Shown: positions 1 through 6,360, counted from the first letter of the stretch. The stretch is DNA of 10,316 nt from Cyclobacteriaceae bacterium (GCA_025358195.1 JANYKP010000374.1:1-10316), one strand, 5' to 3'. The notes: generated from the letters alone by a model not told the origin. Numbers and translations are program-made.

Positions 1-133
1 ACCCAACTTGTTTTACCATTGGGAAAAAGGGTATTGTTACAACGTAAACGAAATGGCACGAGCCGTATGAAGCGAGAGTTTCAAGTACGGTTCTGTGAGA
101 GGCTTGAGGGTGAAACTCCCTCTTGCCTACTCA
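1..133 (+). mobile_element. 3' end of a group II intron (partial; body lies to the left of the window)
   Basis: The first ~133 bases end in the two 3'-terminal domains of a group II self-splicing retroelement. Domain V is at 60-93 and domain VI at about 94-130, followed by the CCTACTC-type terminus often seen in bacterial introns. Bases 1-59 would then be the linker between the intron-encoded reverse transcriptase/maturase gene, which is off-window, and domain V. The exact splice junction cannot be fixed without the 5' exon; it lies within a few bases of 130-136. The 3' exon begins with a short perfect hairpin, AGCGT/ACGCT, at 132-144. Frame 1 is open from base 1 to 159, but this runs through structured RNA and is treated as chance. 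Confidence 0.82.
60..130 (+). ncRNA. Group II intron domains V and VI
   Basis: Domain V (60-93) is exactly 34 nt. Its outer 8-bp helix is GAGCCGTA with TACGGTTC, including the conserved AGC catalytic triad near the 5' end. There is a 2-nt AG bulge on the 3' side, then an inner 6-bp helix TGAAGC/GTTTCA closed by a GAGA (GNRA) tetraloop. All of this matches the family template. Domain VI follows as a second hairpin, with GAGGG (106-110) pairing CCCTC (118-122) and AGGC (100-103) pairing GCCT (125-128). I do not see an obvious bulged branch-point adenosine on its 3' strand, so splicing by hydrolysis or a different pairing register is possible. Confidence 0.85.
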
Positions 134-147
134 GCGTGAAACGCTCG

Positions 148-178
148 TTTGGTCAATAGAGGATTCGCTCTACCTTTG
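148..178 (+). promoter_or_regulatory. Bacteroidota-type promoter for the acyltransferase gene
   Basis: TTTG at 148-151 and TACCTTTG at 171-178 are separated by exactly 19 bases. This matches the Bacteroidota primary sigma consensus TTTG-N19-TAnnTTTG. Transcription would start about 185, giving a leader of roughly 15 bases before the ATG at 200. The promoter lies only 15-20 bases downstream of the group II intron end. Confidence 0.7.
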
Positions 179-199
179 TAATCAGAATGATTTTAACCA

Positions 200-838
200 A
201 TGGAGAATCCGATCATTATTTTTGGAGCCAATTACCTTGGCCGCATTGCAAAAGAAATTTTTGAAAGCAATGAAGTCGTCGTCTACGGGTTTTTGGATGA
301 CAATAAAAAACTTCATTCCACGGAGTTGGATGAAGTAGTCGTGCTGGGCAGTACTGATGACGATGGTTTTCTGAAATTGATCGGCAGGAAGTGTGAAGCG
401 TTCGTGGCCATCGATGATAATAAACTCCAGAGAAATATCGTAAAAATGCTATTTGAAATCCGGCATGTGCAGCCGGTAAATGCAACTCACCGGCTGGCCC
501 ACCTTTCGCCCAAAGCAGCGATGGGACATGGAAACTTTTTTGATAGCGGATTTACTTCCGGACCGGGCTCAACAATTGGAAGCCACTGTTTGTTTCATGC
601 ACAAAGTCATGTAGGGGCCGAGTCAACGATCGGGGATTTTGTGCAAGTGGGAGCAGGCACAATTATCAATGCTGGAACTACAATTGAAGAAGATGTTTTT
701 ATCGGCTCTGGCGTTACAATCATTTCAGGAATTACAATTGGAAAAGGAGCGAGGATCGGTGTCGGCTCGGTAGTGGTTGCGCCCGTCAAGGCAGGTGAAA
801 CTGTCTTTGGAAACCCCGCTCAGAAAATTAAGGACTAA
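200..838 (+). CDS. NeuD/PglD-family sugar O/N-acyltransferase-like protein (left-handed beta-helix), catalytic His apparently absent
   Basis: A 212-aa protein with the family's two-part build. An N-terminal Rossmann-like segment (IIIFGANYLGR, 5-15; GFLDDN, 30-35) is followed by hexapeptide-repeat left-handed beta-helix from about 100 to 195, ending in the usual GNPAQKI tail (204-210). The family transfers an acetyl group from acetyl-CoA to amino or hydroxyl groups of nucleotide sugars or sialic acids for surface glycans. Aligning the segment before TIGDF (143-147) with the family VxHDCxIGD core puts Ala140 where the catalytic His normally sits; neighbouring Glu141 is kept. His133 and His137 lie nearby and might substitute. 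No glycan-biosynthesis partners are in the window. The ATG at 200 fits the promoter at 148-178; a longer overlapping frame starting at 123 lies across intron sequence and was rejected. Function is inferred from fold and length. Confidence 0.85.
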   Translation: MENPIIIFGANYLGRIAKEIFESNEVVVYGFLDDNKKLHSTELDEVVVLGSTDDDGFLKLIGRKCEAFVAIDDNKLQRNIVKMLFEIRHVQPVNATHRLAHLSPKAAMGHGNFFDSGFTSGPGSTIGSHCLFHAQSHVGAESTIGDFVQVGAGTIINAGTTIEEDVFIGSGVTIISGITIGKGARIGVGSVVVAPVKAGETVFGNPAQKIKD

Positions 839-840
839 GG

Positions 841-908
841 CTGGTTACTGGTTGCTGTGGGTTAGCTACCGATTACCCGATTACTGATTACCCGATCACC
901 ACTAACCC
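841..908. repeat. Degenerate GATTACCC-type intergenic repeats with flanking inverted repeat
   Basis: The convergent gap between two genes is filled with short related units: GATTACCC, GATTACT, GATTACCC, GATCACC in tandem (871-900), preceded by TTACTGGTTGCTG (845-857). GGGTTAG (859-865) and CTAACCC (902-908) form a perfect 7-bp inverted repeat around the tandem part and could pair as an RNA hairpin for either convergent transcript. The right arm contains the stop codon of the minus-strand gene. Related ACCAG/ACCGG wording occurs at 6423-6480 in opposite orientation. Confidence 0.5.
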
Positions 909-1165
909 GTGGTCATACTATCCATCCTTACAATATGCTTAGCTGCCTGGAATGCATCATTGTTATAGAAGCCCGAAAGTATCCTATGGGCGATTTGCTC
1001 CACGACCAACTCCTCCTCGCTTTTGCCTTCCTTTCCTTGCCAGAACACCCGTTTAGGGTGAATTTTCATGTCCTGGACATAGGATTTTGCATGATTGTAT
1101 TGATCATCCGTGAAAGTGATGGTAAAACAGGTCTTAACTTTTTGTGTTTCCATGATGATTTTCAT
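902..1165 (-). CDS. Small hypothetical protein (87 aa), unrecognised
   Basis: I do not recognise this family. The protein is soluble and basic-polar with no signal peptide or membrane segment. It opens with a beta-rich stretch (VKTCFTITFTDDQ), continues with a charged middle (HPKRVFWQGKEGKSEEEL, about 36-53), and ends in an amphipathic helical part (VVEQIAHRILSGFYNNDAF). The minus-strand reading has a much more protein-like composition than the overlapping plus-strand frame at 935-1222, so it was preferred. Starts at 1165 or 1153 (METQKV) are both possible and no ribosome site decides between them. It faces the acyltransferase gene tail to tail and is divergent from the M16 peptidase gene, with a 135-base region (1166-1300) between them in which I find no convincing promoter. 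Confidence 0.6.
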   Translation of the reverse strand: MKIIMETQKVKTCFTITFTDDQYNHAKSYVQDMKIHPKRVFWQGKEGKSEEELVVEQIAHRILSGFYNNDAFQAAKHIVRMDSMTTG

Positions 1166-1300
1166 TTTACAAGACTAATGCCAGAATTAAAGTCCTATTT
1201 TAAAGAAAATTTTGATAAATAGTCAAGCAGCACGACCGGATGTGGGCATTTTTGTTCGTCCTTGAGACATCCGTAATGCCGGTTAACTTGCAGGTCCATT

Positions 1301-1795
1301 ATGCGTGAACATACTATCCATACACTGAAAAACGGCATCCGGGTGGTCCATAACCGGGTGATGACCACCAAAATTGTTCATTGTGGAATCATGCTGGATA
1401 TCGGCAGCCGTGATGAAACATTGGCGAATCAGGGTATCGCCCATTTCTGGGAGCACATGGCGTTCAAAGGAACCCGGAAGCGGAAAGCCTTTCATATTCT
1501 TAATCGCCTCGAATCGCTCGGGGGTGAGTTGAATGCCTTTACGGATAAAGAGAAGATTCTTTTTTATGCATCCATCCGCGATGATTACTTTGAACGGTCG
1601 GTCGATTTGCTAACCGACATTACATTCGAATCCATTTTTCCGTCGAACCAGATCGAGCGCGAGCGTCACGTCATACTGGAAGAAATGTCAATGTATTACG
1701 ATGATCCGGATGGATCCCTGCAAGATGAATTTGATTCCGTAGTATTTGCAGGTCACCCACTCGGGATGAATATTCTGGGTACAAAAAAACAGTAA
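1301..1795 (+). CDS. M16 zinc peptidase, N-terminal half (frame interrupted at 1783-1795)
   Basis: This is the catalytic domain of an M16 (pitrilysin/insulinase, processing-peptidase-like) metalloprotease. The inverted zinc motif HxxEH is intact as HFWEH (residues 48-52). The third ligand lies in ERERHVILEEMSMYYDDP, Glu127 or Glu128, at the family's usual ~75-residue spacing. GGELNAFTDKEKILFY (74-89) is also typical. The frame then runs into TAA two codons after an A7 run, exactly where the family continues with GHPLGxxILGT. The lost sequence continues in the -1 frame and reaches 2532, so the two halves together make ~410 aa, normal for a single bacterial M16 subunit. No signal peptide is evident, so a cytoplasmic or unusually exported enzyme is possible. 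Such enzymes degrade peptides and short unfolded segments. The intact motifs argue for a recent or artefactual frame break. Confidence 0.85.
   Translation: MREHTIHTLKNGIRVVHNRVMTTKIVHCGIMLDIGSRDETLANQGIAHFWEHMAFKGTRKRKAFHILNRLESLGGELNAFTDKEKILFYASIRDDYFERSVDLLTDITFESIFPSNQIERERHVILEEMSMYYDDPDGSLQDEFDSVVFAGHPLGMNILGTKKQ
1783..1795 (+). other. -1 frameshift site: in-frame slippery heptamer A AAA AAA followed by stop
   Basis: The zero frame reads ACA AAA AAA CAG TAA (1781-1795). Positions 1783-1789 are seven A's placed in the exact X XXY YYZ register that permits -1 slippage. After slipping, reading continues ACA GTA AGC (Thr-Val-Ser) and then without interruption into the C-terminal half. One extra A (an A8 run) would give the same product with no slippage. 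Homopolymer sequencing error, a true one-base deletion, transcriptional slippage and programmed frameshifting all fit. I see no strong stem-loop just downstream. Confidence 0.75.
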
Positions 1796-1869
1796 GCTCA
1801 TTCAAACGTGCTGACTTCCGGGCATTCGTTAAAAAACATATTGACACCCGAAAGATCGTATTCTCCTGC

Positions 1870-2532
1870 GTGGGCAACATCGCCTTCGAGGAGGTGGTCC
1901 GGCTGGCGGAAAAATACATGGGGCATATTCCACGGATTACGTCACGCCAAAAACGGAAAAAATTTTCAGGGTACCGGCCGAAAGAAGTGACGTTGAAACG
2001 ACCAATCAAGCAAGCCCGGTGCGCGATCGGCCGGACCTCCTACTCATTGGCTGATGAAAAGCGTGGAGTATTTTATTTGTTGACCAATATCCTTGGTGGA
2101 TCCGGCATGAACTCACGCCTGAATCTTTCATTGCGGGAGAAGCATGGATTTGTTTATTCCATCGGCTCGCAATTCGTTCCCTTTACTGATACGGGGTTGT
2201 TTATCATATCCTTTGGCACAGAGCCTTCGCAGTTGTCAAAAAGTATAAAGTTAGTAGACGAGGAACTTCGCAAGTTTCGTGAAGAAAAACTTGGTGTGAA
2301 ACAATTGGCATCGGCAAAGGAACAGATCATGGGCCAGGTGGCCATGGCGGATGAAAGCAACATTGGTTTTATGATAATGATGGGCCGAAGTCTCCTGGAC
2401 CTCGGCAGGGTGCCGTCCCTCGAAGAGGTTTTCTCCCGCGTTCAGCATGCAACGGCCCAGGATATCATGAAGATGGCCAATGAAATGTTTGACGAGCGGA
2501 AGATGAGCTATCTGATGATCGAACCAGGTTAA
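1870..2532 (+). CDS. M16 zinc peptidase, C-terminal half (continuation in the -1 frame)
   Basis: This is the second lobe of the interrupted M16 peptidase. The frame is open from about 1789, so the GTG at 1870 is only the first possible start and is not expected to be a real initiation site. The upstream part, which includes VSSFKRADFRAFVKKHID and then KIVFSCVGNI, matches the linker and start of the M16 second half. The family's SLREKHGFVYSIGS stretch with the conserved Arg and Tyr residues is present (about 2127-2170). GSGMNSRLN just before it is also typical of M16 C-domains. The product ends at a TAA five bases before the O-methyltransferase ATG, so both are probably on one mRNA. If the frameshift is real, this lobe would not be made as part of an active enzyme. 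Confidence 0.82.
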   Translation: MGNIAFEEVVRLAEKYMGHIPRITSRQKRKKFSGYRPKEVTLKRPIKQARCAIGRTSYSLADEKRGVFYLLTNILGGSGMNSRLNLSLREKHGFVYSIGSQFVPFTDTGLFIISFGTEPSQLSKSIKLVDEELRKFREEKLGVKQLASAKEQIMGQVAMADESNIGFMIMMGRSLLDLGRVPSLEEVFSRVQHATAQDIMKMANEMFDERKMSYLMIEPG

Positions 2533-2537
2533 GTCGT

Positions 2538-3173
2538 ATGGACATTGTTCATTCAGACATCCATGTGTATGCGGAGTCTCACACTTCTCCGGAGTCTCCG
2601 TTGCTCAAACAGATCAATCGTGAGACATATGCAGTGGTGCATATGCCGCGTATGTTATCCGGTCATTTGCAGGGCAGGTTTCTTTCCATGATCAGCAAAA
2701 TGATTCAGCCGCAGTCTATTCTGGAAATCGGAACATATACGGGTTATTCTGCCTTGTGTTTGGCCGAGGGGCTTGCCCCGGGCGGGACCCTCGTTACCCT
2801 GGATATCAATGAGGAATTGGAAAAGCGGGTTCGGAATTACTTCCTGACATCGGGAAAAACTGAATCAATCGATTATCGTATCGGCAATGCACGCACTATT
2901 ATACCGACCTTAAAAAGAACTTTTGATCTTGTCTGGATTGATGCCGACAAGGAGAATTATTCTGAATACTTTGATTTGGTCATTGACAAGGTTTCTCTAG
3001 GTGGATTTATTTTAGCGGACAATGTATTATGGAGTGGGAAAGTGCTGGAAGAAACTCCCGACAAAGACGCGAAAGCGATTAAGGCTTTCAACACTAAAAT
3101 ACAGAGGGATACCCGTGTTGAAAACGTGCTGCTTCCCATCCGGGATGGCATTATGGTGATGAGAAAGATTTAA
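2538..3173 (+). CDS. Class I SAM-dependent O-methyltransferase (caffeoyl-CoA/catechol OMT family)
   Basis: A 211-aa protein, normal for the O-methyltransferase 3 family (PF01596). SAM-binding motif I is ILEIGTYTGYSAL (61-73), with the acidic residue of motif II in TLDINEE (87-93). The metal site is visible as IDADKENY (Asp135) and ADNVLWSG (Asp161, Asn162), matching the Mg-dependent catechol/caffeoyl-CoA enzymes. The family transfers a methyl group from S-adenosylmethionine to a hydroxyl of a small acceptor; the bacterial substrate is generally unknown, and I would not call it a plant-type caffeoyl enzyme. An N-terminal helix region with ETYAVVHMPRMLSG (29-42) corresponds to the substrate-capping part. 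The start lies five bases after the M16 stop and the next gene begins 27 bases downstream, suggesting one transcription unit. Confidence 0.9.
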   Translation: MDIVHSDIHVYAESHTSPESPLLKQINRETYAVVHMPRMLSGHLQGRFLSMISKMIQPQSILEIGTYTGYSALCLAEGLAPGGTLVTLDINEELEKRVRNYFLTSGKTESIDYRIGNARTIIPTLKRTFDLVWIDADKENYSEYFDLVIDKVSLGGFILADNVLWSGKVLEETPDKDAKAIKAFNTKIQRDTRVENVLLPIRDGIMVMRKI

Positions 3174-3200
3174 TGAATTAGCATTACCTTTACCACACCA

Positions 3201-4757
3201 ATGAAATTTTTTGCTCCAGCGCTTATTTTTTGCGGAGTTGCCGCGTTGGGCCAGTCTCCGCAGGTGCCCCACAAGATGCAGTTTGCTGGTCTCACACTGG
3301 CCATTCGCGATGACGCACGTCGGGAGATTCAAAAAGATGTGGATGCCCTCACCTTGCACCCGAAATATTTCATTATTAAAGTGGAGCGGGCGAAAACGTA
3401 TTTTCCAACCATTGAGAAAATATTTGCCGAAGAGCACCTGCCAGATGATTTTAAATATTTGTCGCTGCAAGAAAGTGCACTTGTTTCTGACGCTGTGTCT
3501 TCCTCCAACGCCGTAGGTTTTTGGCAGTTCAAGGATTTCACTGCCCAGGAGATGGGCCTTCGAGTAGATGCAGAAGTGGATGAGCGTATGAACATAGCAA
3601 GCGCCAGTCGGGGGGCTGCACGTTACCTGAAGCAGTGTAATCACTATTTTAATAACTGGATCTATGCCCTACAAGCATATCAAATGGGTGCAGGAGGTGT
3701 CTTGCGAGCAGTTGGCGATAAAGATCTGGGTAGTCGCCATATGGAAATCACGCCTGATACGTATTGGTACATAAAAAAATTCCTCGCGCACAAAGTTGCC
3801 TTTGAAGATGCTGTGAAAGGAAAGCCTGCGCTGGAAGTTACTCACGTATATGCAGCCGGAGGAAGAACGCTGCTTGAAATTGCCAAAGAGACAGCTGTCG
3901 ACGAACAAAAATTACGCGACTTTAACAAATGGCTGAAAGGTGAACGGGTTCCTACCGACAAAGAGTACGCTGTACTTATTCCAAACGGCATTGGCAGCGC
4001 CGACTTTGGCGTACTTGCACTGGGCCCGGTTAAATTAAACCCATCCGGAGATGTTGGTCAAGTGATCATGGATGAGAAATTGGAAATAAACGGTGTGCCA
4101 GCAGTTCGGGCGAAGAAAGGAGAGACCCTGAAAACGCTCGCTGACCGTGGAAACATTGGATTAAGTACGTTCCTTCGTTATAATGAAATGAAACTTGATA
4201 AACCGGTTGAATCAGGCAAGGTTTATTTTTTAGGTAAAAAGAAAAAGCGGGCGATGGAAGACCTTTACACCGTCAAGCCTGGTGAAGACCTTTGGAACAT
4301 CAGTCAGCGTTTTGGCGTCCAGCAAAAGTCATTGCTCCGGTTTAATCGTTTGCAGGAAAACATGCGTCTTGCAGGGGGGCTTACCTTATTTTTAAACACA
4401 CGCAGGCCGACTGGAAAGGAAGTTGGCGATTCCTCCGCAATCGCGACTCTGGATGAGGATGATTCTTTTAGCTGGGACCAACCAATCTCCCGACGAATGG
4501 ATAAGCAACCTGTTTTGAAAAATTCACTCTTAAAAGAAGATAAAAACTCCAATCAGATGGAAGAGGTCTCACCGGAAATAGCAGAAACCCAGCAGCCTGC
4601 TCTCCAGGATGAACAAGTACATGAAGTAAAGTCGACTGATACACTGTATAGTGTAGCGCGCCAATATGGGGTAACGATCAAGGATCTGATGCAATGGAAC
4701 GACAAAAGGGATTTTGCCCTTTCGGTAGGTGAAAAACTCAAGGTTCGGTCGCGTTGA
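3201..4757 (+). CDS. Lytic transglycosylase with LysM domains (MltD-like)
   Basis: A 518-aa exported cell-wall enzyme. Residues 1-17 form a signal peptide. The lysozyme-like SLT domain spans about 75-170, with catalytic Glu91 in YLSLQESAL (86-94), then the family block AVGFWQF (104-110) and DERMNIASASRGAARYLK (127-144). The usual AYNxG signature is AYQMG here (159-163). Two clear LysM domains lie at about 354-400 (YTVKPGEDLW) and 473-518 (HEVKSTDTLY). Two weaker LysM-like segments at about 213-262 and 297-345 share the GxTL...A pattern. The enzyme cleaves the MurNAc-GlcNAc bond with 1,6-anhydro formation in the periplasm, and LysM domains hold it on peptidoglycan. A low-complexity linker separates the third and fourth LysM. 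The lipobox typical of E. coli MltD is not evident; Cys11 lies inside the hydrophobic core. Confidence 0.92.
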   Translation: MKFFAPALIFCGVAALGQSPQVPHKMQFAGLTLAIRDDARREIQKDVDALTLHPKYFIIKVERAKTYFPTIEKIFAEEHLPDDFKYLSLQESALVSDAVSSSNAVGFWQFKDFTAQEMGLRVDAEVDERMNIASASRGAARYLKQCNHYFNNWIYALQAYQMGAGGVLRAVGDKDLGSRHMEITPDTYWYIKKFLAHKVAFEDAVKGKPALEVTHVYAAGGRTLLEIAKETAVDEQKLRDFNKWLKGERVPTDKEYAVLIPNGIGSADFGVLALGPVKLNPSGDVGQVIMDEKLEINGVPAVRAKKGETLKTLADRGNIGLSTFLRYNEMKLDKPVESGKVYFLGKKKKRAMEDLYTVKPGEDLWNISQRFGVQQKSLLRFNRLQENMRLAGGLTLFLNTRRPTGKEVGDSSAIATLDEDDSFSWDQPISRRMDKQPVLKNSLLKEDKNSNQMEEVSPEIAETQQPALQDEQVHEVKSTDTLYSVARQYGVTIKDLMQWNDKRDFALSVGEKLKVRSR

Positions 4758-4821
4758 TCGGATTTTTAGTGTTTTTTGATCAATACCTTACTCCAAACTT
4801 TCGATTATTTTTTTAAGGAGT

Positions 4822-4850
4822 TTTGTTTCTGAAGAAAAGGGATAATTTTG
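4822..4850 (+). promoter_or_regulatory. Bacteroidota-type promoter for the response regulator
   Basis: TTTG at 4822-4825 and a perfect TAATTTTG (TAnnTTTG) at 4843-4850 are separated by 17 bases, slightly short of the usual 19. Transcription would begin about 4857, with a leader of about 27 bases before the ATG triplet run at 4884. This gives the regulator expression independent of the upstream cell-wall gene. Confidence 0.55.
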
Positions 4851-4883
4851 CGCTCCAGTGAATAGAGGGTACCGTACTAAATA

Positions 4884-5303
4884 ATGATGATGGATACTGC
4901 CGTGAGGACAATTGACCTGGTAATGCTGGTGGACGACAATGACACCGATAATTTCATAAGCAAAAGGATCGTCGAGATTACAAAATTTGCCAAGCGGGTG
5001 GAGGTAAAAAACTCCGGAAAGAGTGCATTGGATTATATTACGGAAAATCAAAATAATCCGGAGAATCTTCCGAATATCATTTTTCTTGACATAAACATGC
5101 CCGTCGTGGATGGCTTTGTCTTTTTATACGAATTCGAAAAGTTTAAGGAACTGGTCCGAACGAAATGCAAAGTGATCATTCTATCAAGTTCTGATAATAA
5201 ACGGGACATTGATCGCATTGTCAATAATAACTACGTGATCAAGTTCATTACCAAGCCGCTTACGGAGATGGCCCTGGATGAAATAAGGTTAAATAATATG
5301 TGA
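4884..5303 (+). CDS. Single-domain response regulator (CheY-like receiver)
   Basis: A 139-aa protein that consists of a receiver domain and nothing else. The phosphorylation site is complete: acidic pair Asp17-Asp18 in LVDDN, phospho-acceptor Asp69 in FLDINMPVVDG (67-77), the hydroxyl residue in LSSS (Ser101/Ser102) and the conserved Lys124 in FITKPL. There is no DNA-binding or enzymatic output domain, so it should act by protein-protein contact or as a phosphorelay intermediate. The NLPNIIFLDINMP wording is typical of stand-alone receivers in Bacteroidota. Three consecutive ATG codons at 4884-4892 make the exact start uncertain by one or two residues. No histidine kinase is in the window, so it is an orphan here. 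The DUF3078 gene follows 44 bases later and may share its transcript. Confidence 0.92.
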   Translation: MMMDTAVRTIDLVMLVDDNDTDNFISKRIVEITKFAKRVEVKNSGKSALDYITENQNNPENLPNIIFLDINMPVVDGFVFLYEFEKFKELVRTKCKVIILSSSDNKRDIDRIVNNNYVIKFITKPLTEMALDEIRLNNM

Positions 5304-5347
5304 CCGAGGTACGGTTTTTGTGATTTGGCACCGAAAATCGCACACCC

Positions 5348-6319
5348 ATGAAAAACCACTTTATTTTAGTCTGCTTATTAGGTGTTATAGCAATGTTCAC
5401 ACCAGCCTGCAGCAAGGGATTGCTGGCCCAGGTGGCACCGGTTGACTCTGTCACTAGAATTCTTATCAAGCCCGCCCCTGTTTCCAACTGGAAAAAGGCT
5501 TTTCGTGCCGGGCTCAACCTCAACCAGGCTTCGTTTTCCAGTAATTGGAAAGCGGGAGGTGTTAATTCGTTCGGTTTTAATGCCCTTCTAAATTATAAGG
5601 CCAACTACAAAAGGGGGAAGGCGTCTTTCGATAATGAAATTGACCTGCTGTATGGGATGGTAAATAACCAGGGGCAAGGCAATCGCAAAACCCTTGACCG
5701 GATATTTCTGGATACGAAATTGGGTCATGCCCTCAATGAAAAATGGGACCTATTTGTGGCAGCGAATGCCATGTCGCAGTTTGCCAAAGGTTACAAATAT
5801 GTAAAGGACGTGAACGGTGTCGAACAGGGCCAGCTGATCTCCGACTCGTTTGCGCCCACCTTCATCACACTATCCTTGGGCGCTGAATATCATCCGGTTG
5901 ACTATTTCAAATTGCGCCTCTCTCCAATGGCTCCCCGAGTGACCCTCCTTCGCAATAATGATGGCCGTTACAATGCCGTCGATTCGCTCAGGCCGTATGG
6001 TGTTGAAGTTGGTAAATCCGCCCGCTTTGAGTGGTTCGCCTTCCAGATGCTGGCGGAGTATAACAGAGATATAGCGACGAACATCAATCTAAAGTGGCGA
6101 TACATTATGTTTGCCAATTACAAAACGCTCGAAGCCAAAAAAATTGACCATCGTGTTGACCTAAACCTTACTGCCAAAGTAAACAAGTTTGTGAATGTAA
6201 GCCTCGGGGGAATTTTCCTGTATGATTATGACCAGGACATTAACTCTCAATTCAGTCAGGCTTTTTCACTGGGTATCCTCTACGCCATCCAGAACTATAA
6301 AGACGAGAAGGAGAAATAG
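5348..6319 (+). CDS. DUF3078 family exported protein, probable outer-membrane beta-barrel
   Basis: A 323-aa protein. The N-terminus is a secretion signal (hydrophobic about 5-18). Cys21 in TPACS could be a lipidation site, although its lipobox is poor, and cleavage after about residue 27 (LLAQ) by signal peptidase I is equally plausible. The mature part opens with the DUF3078 hallmark LNLNQASFSSNWKAGG (57-72) and continues with alternating aromatic/polar strands, such as FNALLNYKANYKRGKA and WRYIMFANYKTL. It ends in repeated amphipathic strands, as expected for an outer-membrane barrel. The function of the family is not established; it is essentially confined to Bacteroidota. It lies downstream of the orphan response regulator and is closed by a strong terminator. 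Confidence 0.85.
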   Translation: MKNHFILVCLLGVIAMFTPACSKGLLAQVAPVDSVTRILIKPAPVSNWKKAFRAGLNLNQASFSSNWKAGGVNSFGFNALLNYKANYKRGKASFDNEIDLLYGMVNNQGQGNRKTLDRIFLDTKLGHALNEKWDLFVAANAMSQFAKGYKYVKDVNGVEQGQLISDSFAPTFITLSLGAEYHPVDYFKLRLSPMAPRVTLLRNNDGRYNAVDSLRPYGVEVGKSARFEWFAFQMLAEYNRDIATNINLKWRYIMFANYKTLEAKKIDHRVDLNLTAKVNKFVNVSLGGIFLYDYDQDINSQFSQAFSLGILYAIQNYKDEKEK

Positions 6320-6324
6320 TTGTG

Positions 6325-6360
6325 AATTGCCACGGGTTTTAACCCGTGGCAATTTTATTT
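6325..6360 (+). terminator. Rho-independent terminator after the DUF3078 gene
   Basis: Perfect inverted repeat AATTGCCACGGGTT (6325-6338) with AACCCGTGGCAATT (6341-6354), giving at least a 12-bp GC-cored stem with a small T-rich loop, followed by TTTTATTT. It starts six bases after the stop codon at 6319. The A-run on the left side is short, so termination should mainly serve the plus strand. Confidence 0.85.

Noticed and set aside
1..159. Frame 1 open across the intron end
   Set aside because: The same bases form the complete domain V and VI secondary structure; an open frame of 53 codons is expected by chance.
123..338. Open frame overlapping the start of the acyltransferase gene
   Set aside because: It begins in the intron end and runs out of frame through a well-supported gene; a shadow frame.
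841..900. CRISPR-like tandem repeat
   Set aside because: Units are 7-8 bases without spacers; far too short for a CRISPR array and no cas genes are present.
935..1222. Plus-strand 95-aa frame opposite the small hypothetical gene
   Set aside because: Unlikely hydrophobic/aromatic composition without domain pattern; the minus-strand reading is more protein-like and fits the convergent layout.
1251..1290. TTTG (1251-1254) and TAACTTG (1284-1290) as promoter for the M16 gene
   Set aside because: Spacing of 29 bases and a degenerate second element do not fit the Bacteroidota consensus.
3027..3644. Long minus-strand frame (205 aa) across the O-methyltransferase/transglycosylase junction
   Set aside because: Antisense to two strongly recognised genes with intact motifs; composition is Cys/His/Phe-rich as expected for a shadow.
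4754..4783. TTGATC/GATCAA inverted repeat with T-runs after the transglycosylase gene
   Set aside because: Only a 6-bp stem with an 18-base loop and it includes the stop codon; too weak to call a terminator.
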